From: an uncultured Desulfomonile sp.
GTDB lineage: Bacteria; Desulfobacterota; Desulfomonilia; Desulfomonilales; Desulfomonilaceae
Direction: 5' to 3'
Assembly: GCA_903853735.1 (NCBI GenBank)
Contig: CAINUH010000122.1
Location: 1-10,257 of the forward strand
DNA: 10,257 nucleotides
A program made the position numbers and the translations under genes. Positions 1-6,670 of this stretch are shown one piece after another. Each line of letters starts with the position of its first letter. Within the stretch, counting starts at the first letter, position 1. Below the pieces are notes generated by a model, which saw nothing but the letters and a program-made list of their open reading frames with translations, did no database searches and was not told the origin of the DNA.

Positions 1-91
1 GAACTCGACCCCCCAAGAGTCCCTCCGGGCGCAGCAGCAGAACTACGATAATGACCACAAAGGCGAGGGTATTTTTGAATGCAGGGCGAAT
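1..91 (-). pseudogene. C-terminal remnant of a LivH-type branched-chain amino-acid ABC permease (runs off the window)
   Basis: Read on the minus strand, positions 82 to 1 encode a hydrophobic segment starting AFKNTLAFVVIIVVLLLRPE and continuing GLLGGRV. This matches the end of LivH permeases: a last transmembrane helix followed by an [RM]PxGLxG motif (E. coli LivH ends in a similar YKDAFAF...LVLL.MPTGILG stretch, from memory). LivH is about 290-300 residues, but here the open frame goes back only to a TAG at 179-181, has no ATG, and nothing upstream of about position 91 resembles the rest of the permease. The preceding gene ends at 247, so an intact livH cannot fit. I infer a truncated remnant left by a deletion or rearrangement. 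The alternative is the N-terminus of an unrelated small membrane protein starting at the TTG at 134-136. The boundary near 91 is approximate, and the stop codon lies outside the window. Confidence 0.45.
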
Positions 92-227
92 ACGAGAACA
101 GAGTGTCTTTGGGATAATCCTTGAAAATCTCTTCAAGTGTTTTTCATCTTTTTCTATTATGCAATATAGGTGCCGCAGCTACCGCAGTACAAGGAACTCA
201 TCGAACGAGACCTTTCCCAGTATCATG

Positions 228-242
228 GATCGTGAAACGATC
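228..242 (-). other. Short perfect hairpin just after the citrate-synthase-like gene
   Basis: A 6-bp perfect inverted repeat (GATCGT / ACGATC) with a 3-nt loop begins 4 nt after the TAG stop at 247-249. It is only moderately GC-rich and no U-run follows in the transcript, so it does not look like a standard intrinsic terminator. It could protect the 3' end or be chance. Apart from this hairpin and the LivH-like tail at the far left, I see nothing between 246 and 1. Confidence 0.25.
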
Positions 243-246
243 TGCC

Positions 247-2142
247 CTATTCCCCGTATTTCTTGGTCAATTTTCGAATATCGCCGGCAGTAAATTCCAC
301 GCCATGTTCTTCCATCAATTCGTTTTCAACCTTGAGAAGTTCCTCAAGCCGAATGTCGGCACCGAACACACCGATCATTTTATCTCTTTTGTCCCGTAGT
401 GGGGCTGAGACGGTTAGGCACATTGCCCCGGTGACCCTGGACTGGAAAGGCCCTACCACATGGATCTTCCCGTCTTTGACCGGCTTGATGAACCACGATC
501 TGTCCGAAAAATCCTCATTTGGCTTGAATTCCTGATACTTTGCACGTTCCGTGATGTCGGTTATGTTGGCGGTGATCTTTTTCCCTTCCATGTCGGCAAC
601 GTAGCAATACTGGATAAACGGATATTTCTTGATAAATTCCAGCATGGATTTCTCCATGGCCTCGGTCTTGCCGGACTTCATGGCGGCCGACGTGGCGGTA
701 AACCGTTCCACAATCTTGAAGGCCATCTCACTAGCTATGAGCTTCATGCGGTCCCAGTCAGAGATGAACAATTCCGGCAGGTAGCGTTTTACCAGGGCCG
801 ACATTTCTTTGTCCGACATAGCTGTTACACGGCCCTTATCGTATTGTTCAGTGATTATGTCATATATTTTTGCAATGGCTGGGTGGCTCTTTTCAATTTT
901 GTCATCTTTGGGCATGTCTGTCTTGGCGTTTATCCAGTGCGCTATCCCTGCCATTCCTGATTTGTCCGTGATATTTACTACCGGCGGCCTCCCGAGAATC
1001 TTGGTGGTGTCGAAAACGTTATAAATTTCCTCGTTTTTCAATACCCCATCAGCGTGAACTCCTGCACTTGTGGCGTTGAACGCCTTGCCCACCAACGGGT
1101 AATTATCCGGAATCTGATGTCCAAGCTCCTTTTCAAAGTATTCCGCAACCTCGGTTATGGCAAGGGTGTTCATATCGTCGGAATGGCCTCTGATCGACAC
1201 GTACTCAATCATTAGTGCCTCGATAGGAGTATTGCCCGTTCGCTCTCCAATGCCCAACAACGTTCCGTTTACTCCAGAACAGCCGTAAAGCCACGCATTG
1301 ACCGCATTAATGAGACCCTTGTGGAAATCGTTGTGGCCATGCCATTCCAGCAAGTCTTCCGGTACATTGGCATCGTCAATCATTGCCCGGATCAACTTCG
1401 GCACGCTTCTTGGGAGCGCTGCGCCTGGATACGTAACTCCGAATCCCATAGTGTCACAAAGCCTTATCTTGATGTCGATTCCAGATTCTTCCCTGATTTC
1501 CATCAGGTGCTGAGCGAGCGGCACACAAAAGCCATATATGTCGGCCCTTGTTATGTCCTCAAAGTGACATCGGGGGACGATGCCCTTCTCAAGCGTTGCC
1601 CGAACCATGTCCAGGTACTTGTCCATGGCCTTCCGCCGATCCAATCCCATTTTCAGAAAGATGTGATAATCGGAAACAGATGTGAGAATCCCCGTTTCGT
1701 TCAGACCTACGGCCCGGATGTTGGCCAGATCCTTTTTTTGGGCCCTTATCCAGCCGGTTATGATCGGATACTGGTGCCCCTTGTTCCGGCACTCATCGAG
1801 ACACTCACGGTCCTTTTTTGTGTAAACAAAGAATTCAGACTGCCTGATAATTCCCCTGGGACCTGAGAGCTTGTGCAGAAAATCAAAAAGAGTCGATACC
1901 TGATCTACGGAAAAGGGAGGGCGAGCCTGTTGCCCGTCTCGAAAGGTGGTGTCAGTGATCAGGAAGTTGCGAGCCGGATTTATGGGCAGGATGGCAAAGT
2001 CGAAATCCACTTTAGGGACTTCGGTGTAGGGGAAAATATTCCTCAGCAGGTTAGGCGTGTCTACCTCCCGCATGGACCTGACTTTGTTGAACTTGTTATA
2101 CTCATGATACAGAACACCTTTTTTCGGGTCCCAGCTTGCCAT
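247..2142 (-). CDS. Re-citrate synthase-like (isopropylmalate/homocitrate synthase family) with C-terminal Cache/PDC-like domain
   Basis: The 631-residue protein belongs to the DRE-TIM metallolyase (HMGL-like) family, which condenses acetyl-CoA with a 2-oxoacid. Seen in the sequence: the DTTFRDGQQ active-site motif at residues 64-72, the metal-binding HGHND at 268-272, GIGERTGN at 297-304 and HADG at 363-366. The DTTFRDGQQ[SA]RPP style with a 50-60-residue N-terminal lead resembles Re-citrate synthases of Clostridium kluyveri and Syntrophus more than LeuA or NifV. The likely reaction is acetyl-CoA + oxaloacetate -> citrate in the cytoplasm, feeding 2-oxoglutarate/glutamate; homocitrate synthase is the main alternative. 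Residues ~470-605 form a second domain like the ligand-binding fold of Cache/PDC sensors (YVADMEG 514-520, DRSWF 547-551, GVFGADI 591-597), with no membrane segment. The ATG at 2140-2142 is chosen because a perfect AAGGAGG lies 6 nt upstream; the frame stays open for 31 more codons, but those overlap aspS. The gene is 11 nt after aspS, so it is probably co-transcribed with it. Confidence 0.8.
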   Translation of the reverse strand: MASWDPKKGVLYHEYNKFNKVRSMREVDTPNLLRNIFPYTEVPKVDFDFAILPINPARNFLITDTTFRDGQQARPPFSVDQVSTLFDFLHKLSGPRGIIRQSEFFVYTKKDRECLDECRNKGHQYPIITGWIRAQKKDLANIRAVGLNETGILTSVSDYHIFLKMGLDRRKAMDKYLDMVRATLEKGIVPRCHFEDITRADIYGFCVPLAQHLMEIREESGIDIKIRLCDTMGFGVTYPGAALPRSVPKLIRAMIDDANVPEDLLEWHGHNDFHKGLINAVNAWLYGCSGVNGTLLGIGERTGNTPIEALMIEYVSIRGHSDDMNTLAITEVAEYFEKELGHQIPDNYPLVGKAFNATSAGVHADGVLKNEEIYNVFDTTKILGRPPVVNITDKSGMAGIAHWINAKTDMPKDDKIEKSHPAIAKIYDIITEQYDKGRVTAMSDKEMSALVKRYLPELFISDWDRMKLIASEMAFKIVERFTATSAAMKSGKTEAMEKSMLEFIKKYPFIQYCYVADMEGKKITANITDITERAKYQEFKPNEDFSDRSWFIKPVKDGKIHVVGPFQSRVTGAMCLTVSAPLRDKRDKMIGVFGADIRLEELLKVENELMEEHGVEFTAGDIRKLTKKYGE

Positions 2143-2145
2143 CGC

Positions 2146-2156
2146 GAACCTCCTTA
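2146..2156 (-). promoter_or_regulatory. Strong Shine-Dalgarno overlapping the aspS stop
   Basis: The minus strand reads TAAGGAGGTTCGCGATG: the aspS TAA stop shares bases with an AAGGAGG ribosome-binding site, 6 nt before the ATG at 2140-2142. This fixes the start of the citrate-synthase-like gene and suggests efficient re-initiation after aspS. Confidence 0.8.
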
Positions 2157-3947
2157 TAGCTTTACCACTGTCTTCAGGCCCAATTCCTTTAACTGCTCCG
2201 GAGTCACCGGAGCCGGCGCACCAGTGAGGGGACACACCGCCTTTTGAGTTTTTGGGAAAGCAATGACGTCGCGAATCGATTCGGAGCCCGTAAGAATTGC
2301 TAAGAGTCTATCCATGCCAAATGCAATTCCTCCGTGGGGCGGGGCGCCATAACTGAGGGCTTCCAGAAGGAATCCAAATTTTTCCCGAGCCTGTTCCTGG
2401 TCTATGCCAAGAGCGGCAAAAACCCTTTCCTGGATGTCGCTCCTATATATTCTCATGCTTCCGCCGCCGATCTCAGACCCGTTGAGAACCAGATCGTAGG
2501 CCCTCGCACGAACCGAACCCGGATCTGTCTCCAGCGATCCCAGGTCTTCGTCTTTTGGCGCAGTGAAGGGATGATGCACAGCTTGGTACCGCCGTTCTTC
2601 CTCATCATACTCGAACATGGGGAATTCCGTTATCCACACAAAGCCAAATTCTCCGAGCGGAATCTCGCCAAGCTTTCCTGCCAGTGAATTTCTTAGATTT
2701 CCCAGCACATCGTTGACAATTTTAGGCGAGTCCGCGGCAAAAAGGATGACGTCTCCCGGAACAGCTCCAACTCTTTCATCGATTGAAGAGCGTTCAGGCT
2801 CGGCGAGGAATTTTGCTATAGGGGACTGCCATTCACCATCAGGTTTGATCCTGGTGTATGCAACTCCTTTGCCGCCGTAAATAGCTGCGAAGTCACGTAG
2901 ATCGTCCAAATCCTTTCTCGACAGCCTGTCCCCTTTTTCAATTTTCAGGGCCTTTACGATTCCTCCAGCCTCCAGGGCGGACCGAAAGACTCCGAATTCA
3001 GTGTGTGCAAGAATAGGCGTCAATTCGGTGAGTTCCATCTTGAAACGAATGTCAGGCTTGTCCACGCCGAATCTAGCCATGGATTCTGCATAGGTGATCC
3101 TCGGAAAAGGAAGGTTGAGCGGCACTTCAATGATCTCTGCAAGAATCAGCGCCATCATTCGCTCAATAATGTCGAGAAGAGAGTCCTCTTCAATGAAAGA
3201 AGTTTCCATATCCAACTGGGTAAATTCCGGCTGACGGTCAGCCCGCAAATCTTCGTCCCGAAAACACCGAACAATCTGGTAATATCTCTCGAAGCCGGCC
3301 ACCATGAGTAGTTGTTTGAATATCTGGGGCGACTGGGGTAGAGCGTAAAAAGACCCCTGCGAAATGCGGCTCGGAACAAGGTAGTCTCGGGCGCCTTCCG
3401 GAGTGCTTGTGGTAAGAAAGGGAGTTTCAATATCAATGAAGTCTTCTTTGTCCAGAAACGCACGAATCAAACTCATGCACCTGTGCCTGATCAAGAGGTT
3501 GGATCGTGCGCCGCCGCTCCGTCGCAGATCCAGATAACGATAACGATAACGCACGGAATCAGTGGGCTGAGAGTCTTCATCTACTGGGAAAGGAGGAGGC
3601 TCAGACCGATTGAGAATTCTTAACTTGTCTACAAAGATCTCTATGGTCCCCGTAGCCATCTCAGGATTAATGGACTCTTCAGGGCGCAATCGGACCACGC
3701 CTTGAGCAGCCACAACCCATTCGGGCCTTAGAAAATGGGCGCCCAAATGGGATTCCGGGGAATACTCAGGATTGAAAACGAGCTGGACGAGTCCCTTGCG
3801 GTCCCTGAGATCGCAGAAAATGACTCCGCCATGGTCCCTGCGCCTAAGAATCCAGCCCATCACAGTAACTTGTTTGTCCAGATCCGATTCACCTATATCG
3901 TTGGACAAGTGTGTTCTTGCCCAACCCTGAAGGGCGTCCAGCTTCAA
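2154..3947 (-). CDS. aspS: Aspartyl-tRNA synthetase, bacterial type, probably non-discriminating (Asp/Asn)
   Basis: This class II synthetase of 597 residues has the usual bacterial AspRS length. Domains: N-terminal OB-fold anticodon-binding domain (~20-120, with GWILRRRDHGGVIF at 31-44), catalytic core with TPEGARDYLVPSR (182-194), ALPQSPQ (202-208), motif 2 FRDEDLRADRQPEFTQ (229-244), the bacterial GAD insert (~285-425), GSEIGGGSMRI (490-500) and motif 3 GIAFGMDRL (540-548). The residue in RRRDxG is His39 (codon at 3831-3833), and the position matching the discriminating-type Lys is Glu91. In Pseudomonas-type AspRS, His at the first site goes with charging both tRNA-Asp and tRNA-Asn; discriminating enzymes such as E. 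coli have Leu and Lys. The inferred role is to make Asp-tRNA-Asp and Asp-tRNA-Asn, the latter needing GatCAB. The start is a TTG at 3945-3947, overlapping the hisS TGA by 4 nt, with AAGGAG 7 nt upstream. The next ATG (residue 30) would cut into the OB domain. Confidence 0.95.
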   Translation of the reverse strand: MKLDALQGWARTHLSNDIGESDLDKQVTVMGWILRRRDHGGVIFCDLRDRKGLVQLVFNPEYSPESHLGAHFLRPEWVVAAQGVVRLRPEESINPEMATGTIEIFVDKLRILNRSEPPPFPVDEDSQPTDSVRYRYRYLDLRRSGGARSNLLIRHRCMSLIRAFLDKEDFIDIETPFLTTSTPEGARDYLVPSRISQGSFYALPQSPQIFKQLLMVAGFERYYQIVRCFRDEDLRADRQPEFTQLDMETSFIEEDSLLDIIERMMALILAEIIEVPLNLPFPRITYAESMARFGVDKPDIRFKMELTELTPILAHTEFGVFRSALEAGGIVKALKIEKGDRLSRKDLDDLRDFAAIYGGKGVAYTRIKPDGEWQSPIAKFLAEPERSSIDERVGAVPGDVILFAADSPKIVNDVLGNLRNSLAGKLGEIPLGEFGFVWITEFPMFEYDEEERRYQAVHHPFTAPKDEDLGSLETDPGSVRARAYDLVLNGSEIGGGSMRIYRSDIQERVFAALGIDQEQAREKFGFLLEALSYGAPPHGGIAFGMDRLLAILTGSESIRDVIAFPKTQKAVCPLTGAPAPVTPEQLKELGLKTVVKL

Positions 3948-5197
3948 GTTTTCTCTCCTTGCAGATAATTTACAATCTGAGCAATCCTGATTTGGGTCTG
4001 GTCTTTGGTTGCCATGTCCCGCACCGTCACTTCTCCTCGCTCAAGTTCGTCTTCTCCAAGCATAATGACTTTTTTGGCGCCGAGCTTGTCGGCCAATTTC
4101 ATCTGGGCTTTCAGGCTCATTTGAGAGTATCGGGTCTCAACGATAAATCCGTGGTTGCGGAGAAGATGTGCCAACTCCGCCCCAGTTCTTCGTGGAGCAT
4201 CTCCCAGGATGGCGAGATAAACATCCACAGAACGGATGAACCGCTGGTCGTCATCGGGAATGCCCAAAGATAGGCGTTCGACGCCAATGGCAAACCCTAT
4301 ACCTGAGGAATCCTCCCCGCCCAGTTGTTTCAGGAGCTTGTCATACCTGCCGCCTCCGCCCACTGCCTTGGATCTCCCCAGTTCGTCGTGAATGACCTCG
4401 AAGGCTGTTCGAGTGTAGTAATCCAATCCGCGAACCAGCCGTGGTTCCAGCCTGAAAGGAATCGCCAAGAGATTGAGGATCTCCTGAACGCTCTGGAAAT
4501 GCTCTCGACAGGAATCATCCAGGCTGTCCACGATAAGGGGAGCCCGAGACGCTATTTCCGCGCACGTCGGGACTTTGCAATCCAGTATGCGCAAGGGATT
4601 GGTGTCGTACCTCCTGCGGCAATCTCCGCACAACTGTCCCAGATGTCCGTCCAGGTATTGTCTCAGCACAACCCGAAAATCAGATCGACATTGGTGACAC
4701 CCCACGGAATTGACCTCCATGACCAGCCCTGACGCACCAATATCAGTCATGATTGCATAGGCCGCTGCAATGGTCTCTGCATCAGTATAAGGTGAATCAT
4801 CGCCGAGCACCTCGGCGTTTATCTGGAAAAACTGCCGAAATCTCCCTCTGGAAGGCCTCTCACGACGAAACATCGGGCCTATGGTGTAAAGTTTCAGCAA
4901 CGGATCTCGGTGCAGCAGCGAATGCTCCACAACAGCACGCAGGATTCCGGCCGTAGCCTCAGGCCTCAAGCTGAGAGATTCGCCTCCACGGTCCTCAAAA
5001 GTGTACATCTCCTTTTCGACTATATCGGTTGCTTCTCCGAGTCCTCGGGCGAACAATTCTGTTTTTTCCATGATGGGAGGAATGATTTCCCGAAACCCGA
5101 ATCGCTCCAAGCTTTTCCTGGCTGTCTCTACAATATAAGCCCACTTGGCGGTATCGTCCGGCAGAATGTCATGGAATCCTTTTACGAGGGTGATCAT
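3944..5197 (-). CDS. hisS: Histidyl-tRNA synthetase
   Basis: This 417-residue class II synthetase charges tRNA-His with histidine in the cytoplasm. Seen: KGFHDILPDD (6-15), SLRPEATAGILRA at 76-88 (the ATP/substrate strand around motif 1), motif 2 RERPSRGRFRQFFQ (112-125), the HisRS-specific histidine loops LVRGLDYYTRTAFE (254-267) and GGGGRYD (280-286), and motif 3 GIGFAIGVERL (299-309). A C-terminal anticodon-binding domain spans ~322-414. An insert around 165-212 has cysteines at 167, 170, 190, 193, 207 and 212, which is seen in many bacterial HisRS. The ATG at 5195-5197 is preferred: the family starts with this xxLVKGFHD stretch and AAGGA sits 7 nt upstream. The in-frame TTG at 5252-5254 lies within the predicted -10 element and adds 19 unconserved residues. 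First gene of the hisS-aspS-citrate synthase operon. Confidence 0.95.
   Translation of the reverse strand: MITLVKGFHDILPDDTAKWAYIVETARKSLERFGFREIIPPIMEKTELFARGLGEATDIVEKEMYTFEDRGGESLSLRPEATAGILRAVVEHSLLHRDPLLKLYTIGPMFRRERPSRGRFRQFFQINAEVLGDDSPYTDAETIAAAYAIMTDIGASGLVMEVNSVGCHQCRSDFRVVLRQYLDGHLGQLCGDCRRRYDTNPLRILDCKVPTCAEIASRAPLIVDSLDDSCREHFQSVQEILNLLAIPFRLEPRLVRGLDYYTRTAFEVIHDELGRSKAVGGGGRYDKLLKQLGGEDSSGIGFAIGVERLSLGIPDDDQRFIRSVDVYLAILGDAPRRTGAELAHLLRNHGFIVETRYSQMSLKAQMKLADKLGAKKVIMLGEDELERGEVTVRDMATKDQTQIRIAQIVNYLQGEKT
3955..3960 (-). promoter_or_regulatory. Ribosome-binding site supporting the TTG start of aspS
   Basis: AAGGAG lies inside the last codons of hisS, 7 nt before the TTG at 3945-3947. 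The spacing is normal, and no ATG nearby would keep the conserved N-terminus, so the TTG start is well supported. Confidence 0.7.
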
Positions 5198-5208
5198 GTT
5201 CCCGTCCT

Positions 5209-5231
5209 TGTTGCGTGCAGTCCCCGCAACA
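5209..5231 (-). promoter_or_regulatory. Leader hairpin abutting the hisS ribosome-binding site
   Basis: In the predicted ~50-nt hisS leader, TGTTGCG pairs perfectly with CGCAACA around a 9-nt loop, and its 3' arm ends right where the AGGA ribosome-binding site begins. Such placement could tune translation of hisS. No T-box elements or uridine-rich terminator are visible, and chance is not excluded. Confidence 0.3.
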
Positions 5232-5252
5232 TTTTCAACATGTAAAGTGTTC

Positions 5253-5282
5253 AATATAAGAGTTATCTGTAGACAAGGTCAA
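5253..5282 (-). promoter_or_regulatory. Predicted sigma70-type promoter for hisS-aspS-citrate synthase
   Basis: The minus strand has a -35 box TTGACC (5277-5282) and a -10 box TATATT (5253-5258), each five of six to consensus, 18 nt apart. Transcription would start near 5246, giving a leader of about 50 nt before the hisS ATG at 5197. It sits in the only sizeable gap between genes, just where a second operon should begin. Confidence 0.6.
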
Positions 5283-5446
5283 GTACAGTTTCGGTGTGGG
5301 AGAAGAAATGAGGTATGAGCAGGGGTATGAGCGAGTCGAGGAGCCTTAGACGATTAAGCAACCTCAAGCTGCACTACCTAACCACGTAGCAAACATCGGA
5401 ACGAATCGGACAGTAATATTGGCTCTGGCCATCGAGCCTCCGATCC
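5255..5446. other. Intergenic region between the threonine and hisS operons
   Basis: No gene is supported in these 192 nt. It holds the predicted hisS promoter at its left end, a weak hairpin at its right end, and a 9-nt direct repeat GGTATGAGC at 5312-5320 and 5324-5332. No RNA gene is recognisable. Confidence 0.6.
5421..5438 (-). terminator. Weak hairpin after the apgM-like gene
   Basis: A GC-rich 5-bp stem (GGCTC / GAGCC) with an 8-nt loop lies about 8 nt after the TGA stop. AATATTA follows rather than a run of T, so at best it is a weak or factor-assisted terminator for the threonine operon. Confidence 0.25.
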
Positions 5447-6670
5447 TCAGGCCTTGTCAAGAAGCAGTTCAATCATTTTTGAGGCCTCATCCTCCACTCT
5501 GCCTGAGTCTTGAGCCGTCTGTTCACTGAAGATTATGGCCGGTTCCGTAAGAGCCGGATTCCACTGCCCGGAGTCCAGGAGGATGAAGGGGACTGGACCG
5601 ATGGAGTGGACCCTGGTGTCAACCGGCGTCTGGTGGTCCGGCATCAGGAGAATTCTCCAGTGGTGAAAAGCTGCAAGCCCGGCCAGGACGGGCCCCACTA
5701 TCTTTTCATCAAAATCCTCGATAGCCTTTATCTTGAGATCTCGCTGACCGGAATGGGCCGCCTCATCAGGGGCCTCAACGTGAAGAAAAACAAAATCTTT
5801 GTCCTTCAGCGCTTCGAGCGCTGCCTGAACTTTTCCTGCGTAGTTGGTATCCAGGTATCCGGTGGCCCCTGGCACGTGAACGGCGTCAAGTCCGGCATAC
5901 TCGCCGATTCCTCTCACCAGGTCAACGGCAGCCACCACGGATCCAGTGATCCCGAACCTTTCATTGAGGGTTCTGATACGGGGAGGTTTTCCCTGTCCCC
6001 ACGGCCAAACCGAGTTGGCAACTCCCTGCCCTATATTCTTTCTGCGTTGATTAACGGGGTGGTCTTCCAGTATCTTCCAGGACTTGATGATCAGCCTGGC
6101 CAAGACATCCGCCCCCCTGCCTGATGGAAAATGTGAAGATACCGGTTGGCCTGGAAAATCGTGCGGAGGGTACGTCACGCAACCCTCCGGGCCGTTTTTC
6201 CAAACCAAAAGATTTCTGTACGAAACCCCCGGGTACACGTTCAAGCCCATATCTTCTATCATAGGCCCCAGAGACGCAGTCAATTCCCGTGCCTCCACAT
6301 TTGAAATGTGGTCCGCGCTATGGTCTGCCATGACCGTGAAATTTCGTTCCAGAGTCACCAGGTTCAGCCGAAACGCTAAGTCGTTCGGCCCCAGCCAGAC
6401 TCCCATAGATGCCGCCTCAAAGGGCGCTCTCCCAGTGTATACTTCGAGCGGAGAGTACCCCATTATGGACAGATTGGCCACGTCGCTGGCCGGTTCCATT
6501 CCTTGCGGCACTGTGTTGGTAAGCCCGATGGTTCCCATTGAAGCCATTCTGTCCATCCACGGTGTATTGGCAGCGTGCAGTGGGGTGCCGCCTTCCAGTT
6601 CCGGGATCGGGGAATCTGCCATGCCGTCCGGCACCAGTATCAAAAACTTTGTTTTAGAATCCAATGACAT
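5447..6670 (-). CDS. apgM: ApgM-type phosphoglycerate mutase-like protein, proposed homoserine kinase
   Basis: The 407-residue protein belongs to the alkaline-phosphatase-like superfamily, in the archaeal-type 2,3-bisphosphoglycerate-independent phosphoglycerate mutase (ApgM) family. Seen: LVPDGMAD (12-19) with metal-binding Asp15, ASDVANLSIMGY (61-72) with Ser62 at the place of the phosphorylated serine, ANSVWPWGQGKPP (218-230), LHVEAPDEAAHSG (296-308) and MPDHQTPV (343-350), matching the family's metal-ligand motifs. A branch of this family is found in threonine clusters and is classed as a 'proposed homoserine kinase' (TIGR02535). It lies directly after thrC and overlaps it by 17 nt, no ThrB-type GHMP kinase is present in the window, and homoserine phosphorylation is the one missing step, so I favour homoserine -> O-phosphohomoserine. 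True phosphoglycerate mutase (3PG <-> 2PG) remains possible. The ATG at 6668-6670 has AAGGTG 4 nt upstream. Confidence 0.85.
   Translation of the reverse strand: MSLDSKTKFLILVPDGMADSPIPELEGGTPLHAANTPWMDRMASMGTIGLTNTVPQGMEPASDVANLSIMGYSPLEVYTGRAPFEAASMGVWLGPNDLAFRLNLVTLERNFTVMADHSADHISNVEARELTASLGPMIEDMGLNVYPGVSYRNLLVWKNGPEGCVTYPPHDFPGQPVSSHFPSGRGADVLARLIIKSWKILEDHPVNQRRKNIGQGVANSVWPWGQGKPPRIRTLNERFGITGSVVAAVDLVRGIGEYAGLDAVHVPGATGYLDTNYAGKVQAALEALKDKDFVFLHVEAPDEAAHSGQRDLKIKAIEDFDEKIVGPVLAGLAAFHHWRILLMPDHQTPVDTRVHSIGPVPFILLDSGQWNPALTEPAIIFSEQTAQDSGRVEDEASKMIELLLDKA

Noticed and set aside
163..192. A possible minus-strand promoter (TTGTAC, 18 nt, TATATT) after the citrate-synthase-like gene.
   Set aside because: The -35 box matches only half of the consensus and no intact gene starts downstream within the window.
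2143..2235. A 31-residue N-terminal extension of the citrate-synthase-like protein, in frame upstream of 2142.
   Set aside because: It overlaps the 3' end of aspS in another frame, and the ATG at 2140-2142 has a perfect AAGGAGG at ideal spacing.
5198..5254. A 19-residue N-terminal extension of HisRS starting from a TTG.
   Set aside because: The TTG lies within the predicted -10 box, the extension is unlike HisRS, and the ATG at 5195-5197 has its own ribosome-binding site and the family's usual beginning.
5198..5446. A T-box riboswitch or tRNA in front of hisS.
   Set aside because: No T-box sequence, specifier loop, antiterminator or cloverleaf is recognisable, and the predicted leader is only about 50 nt.
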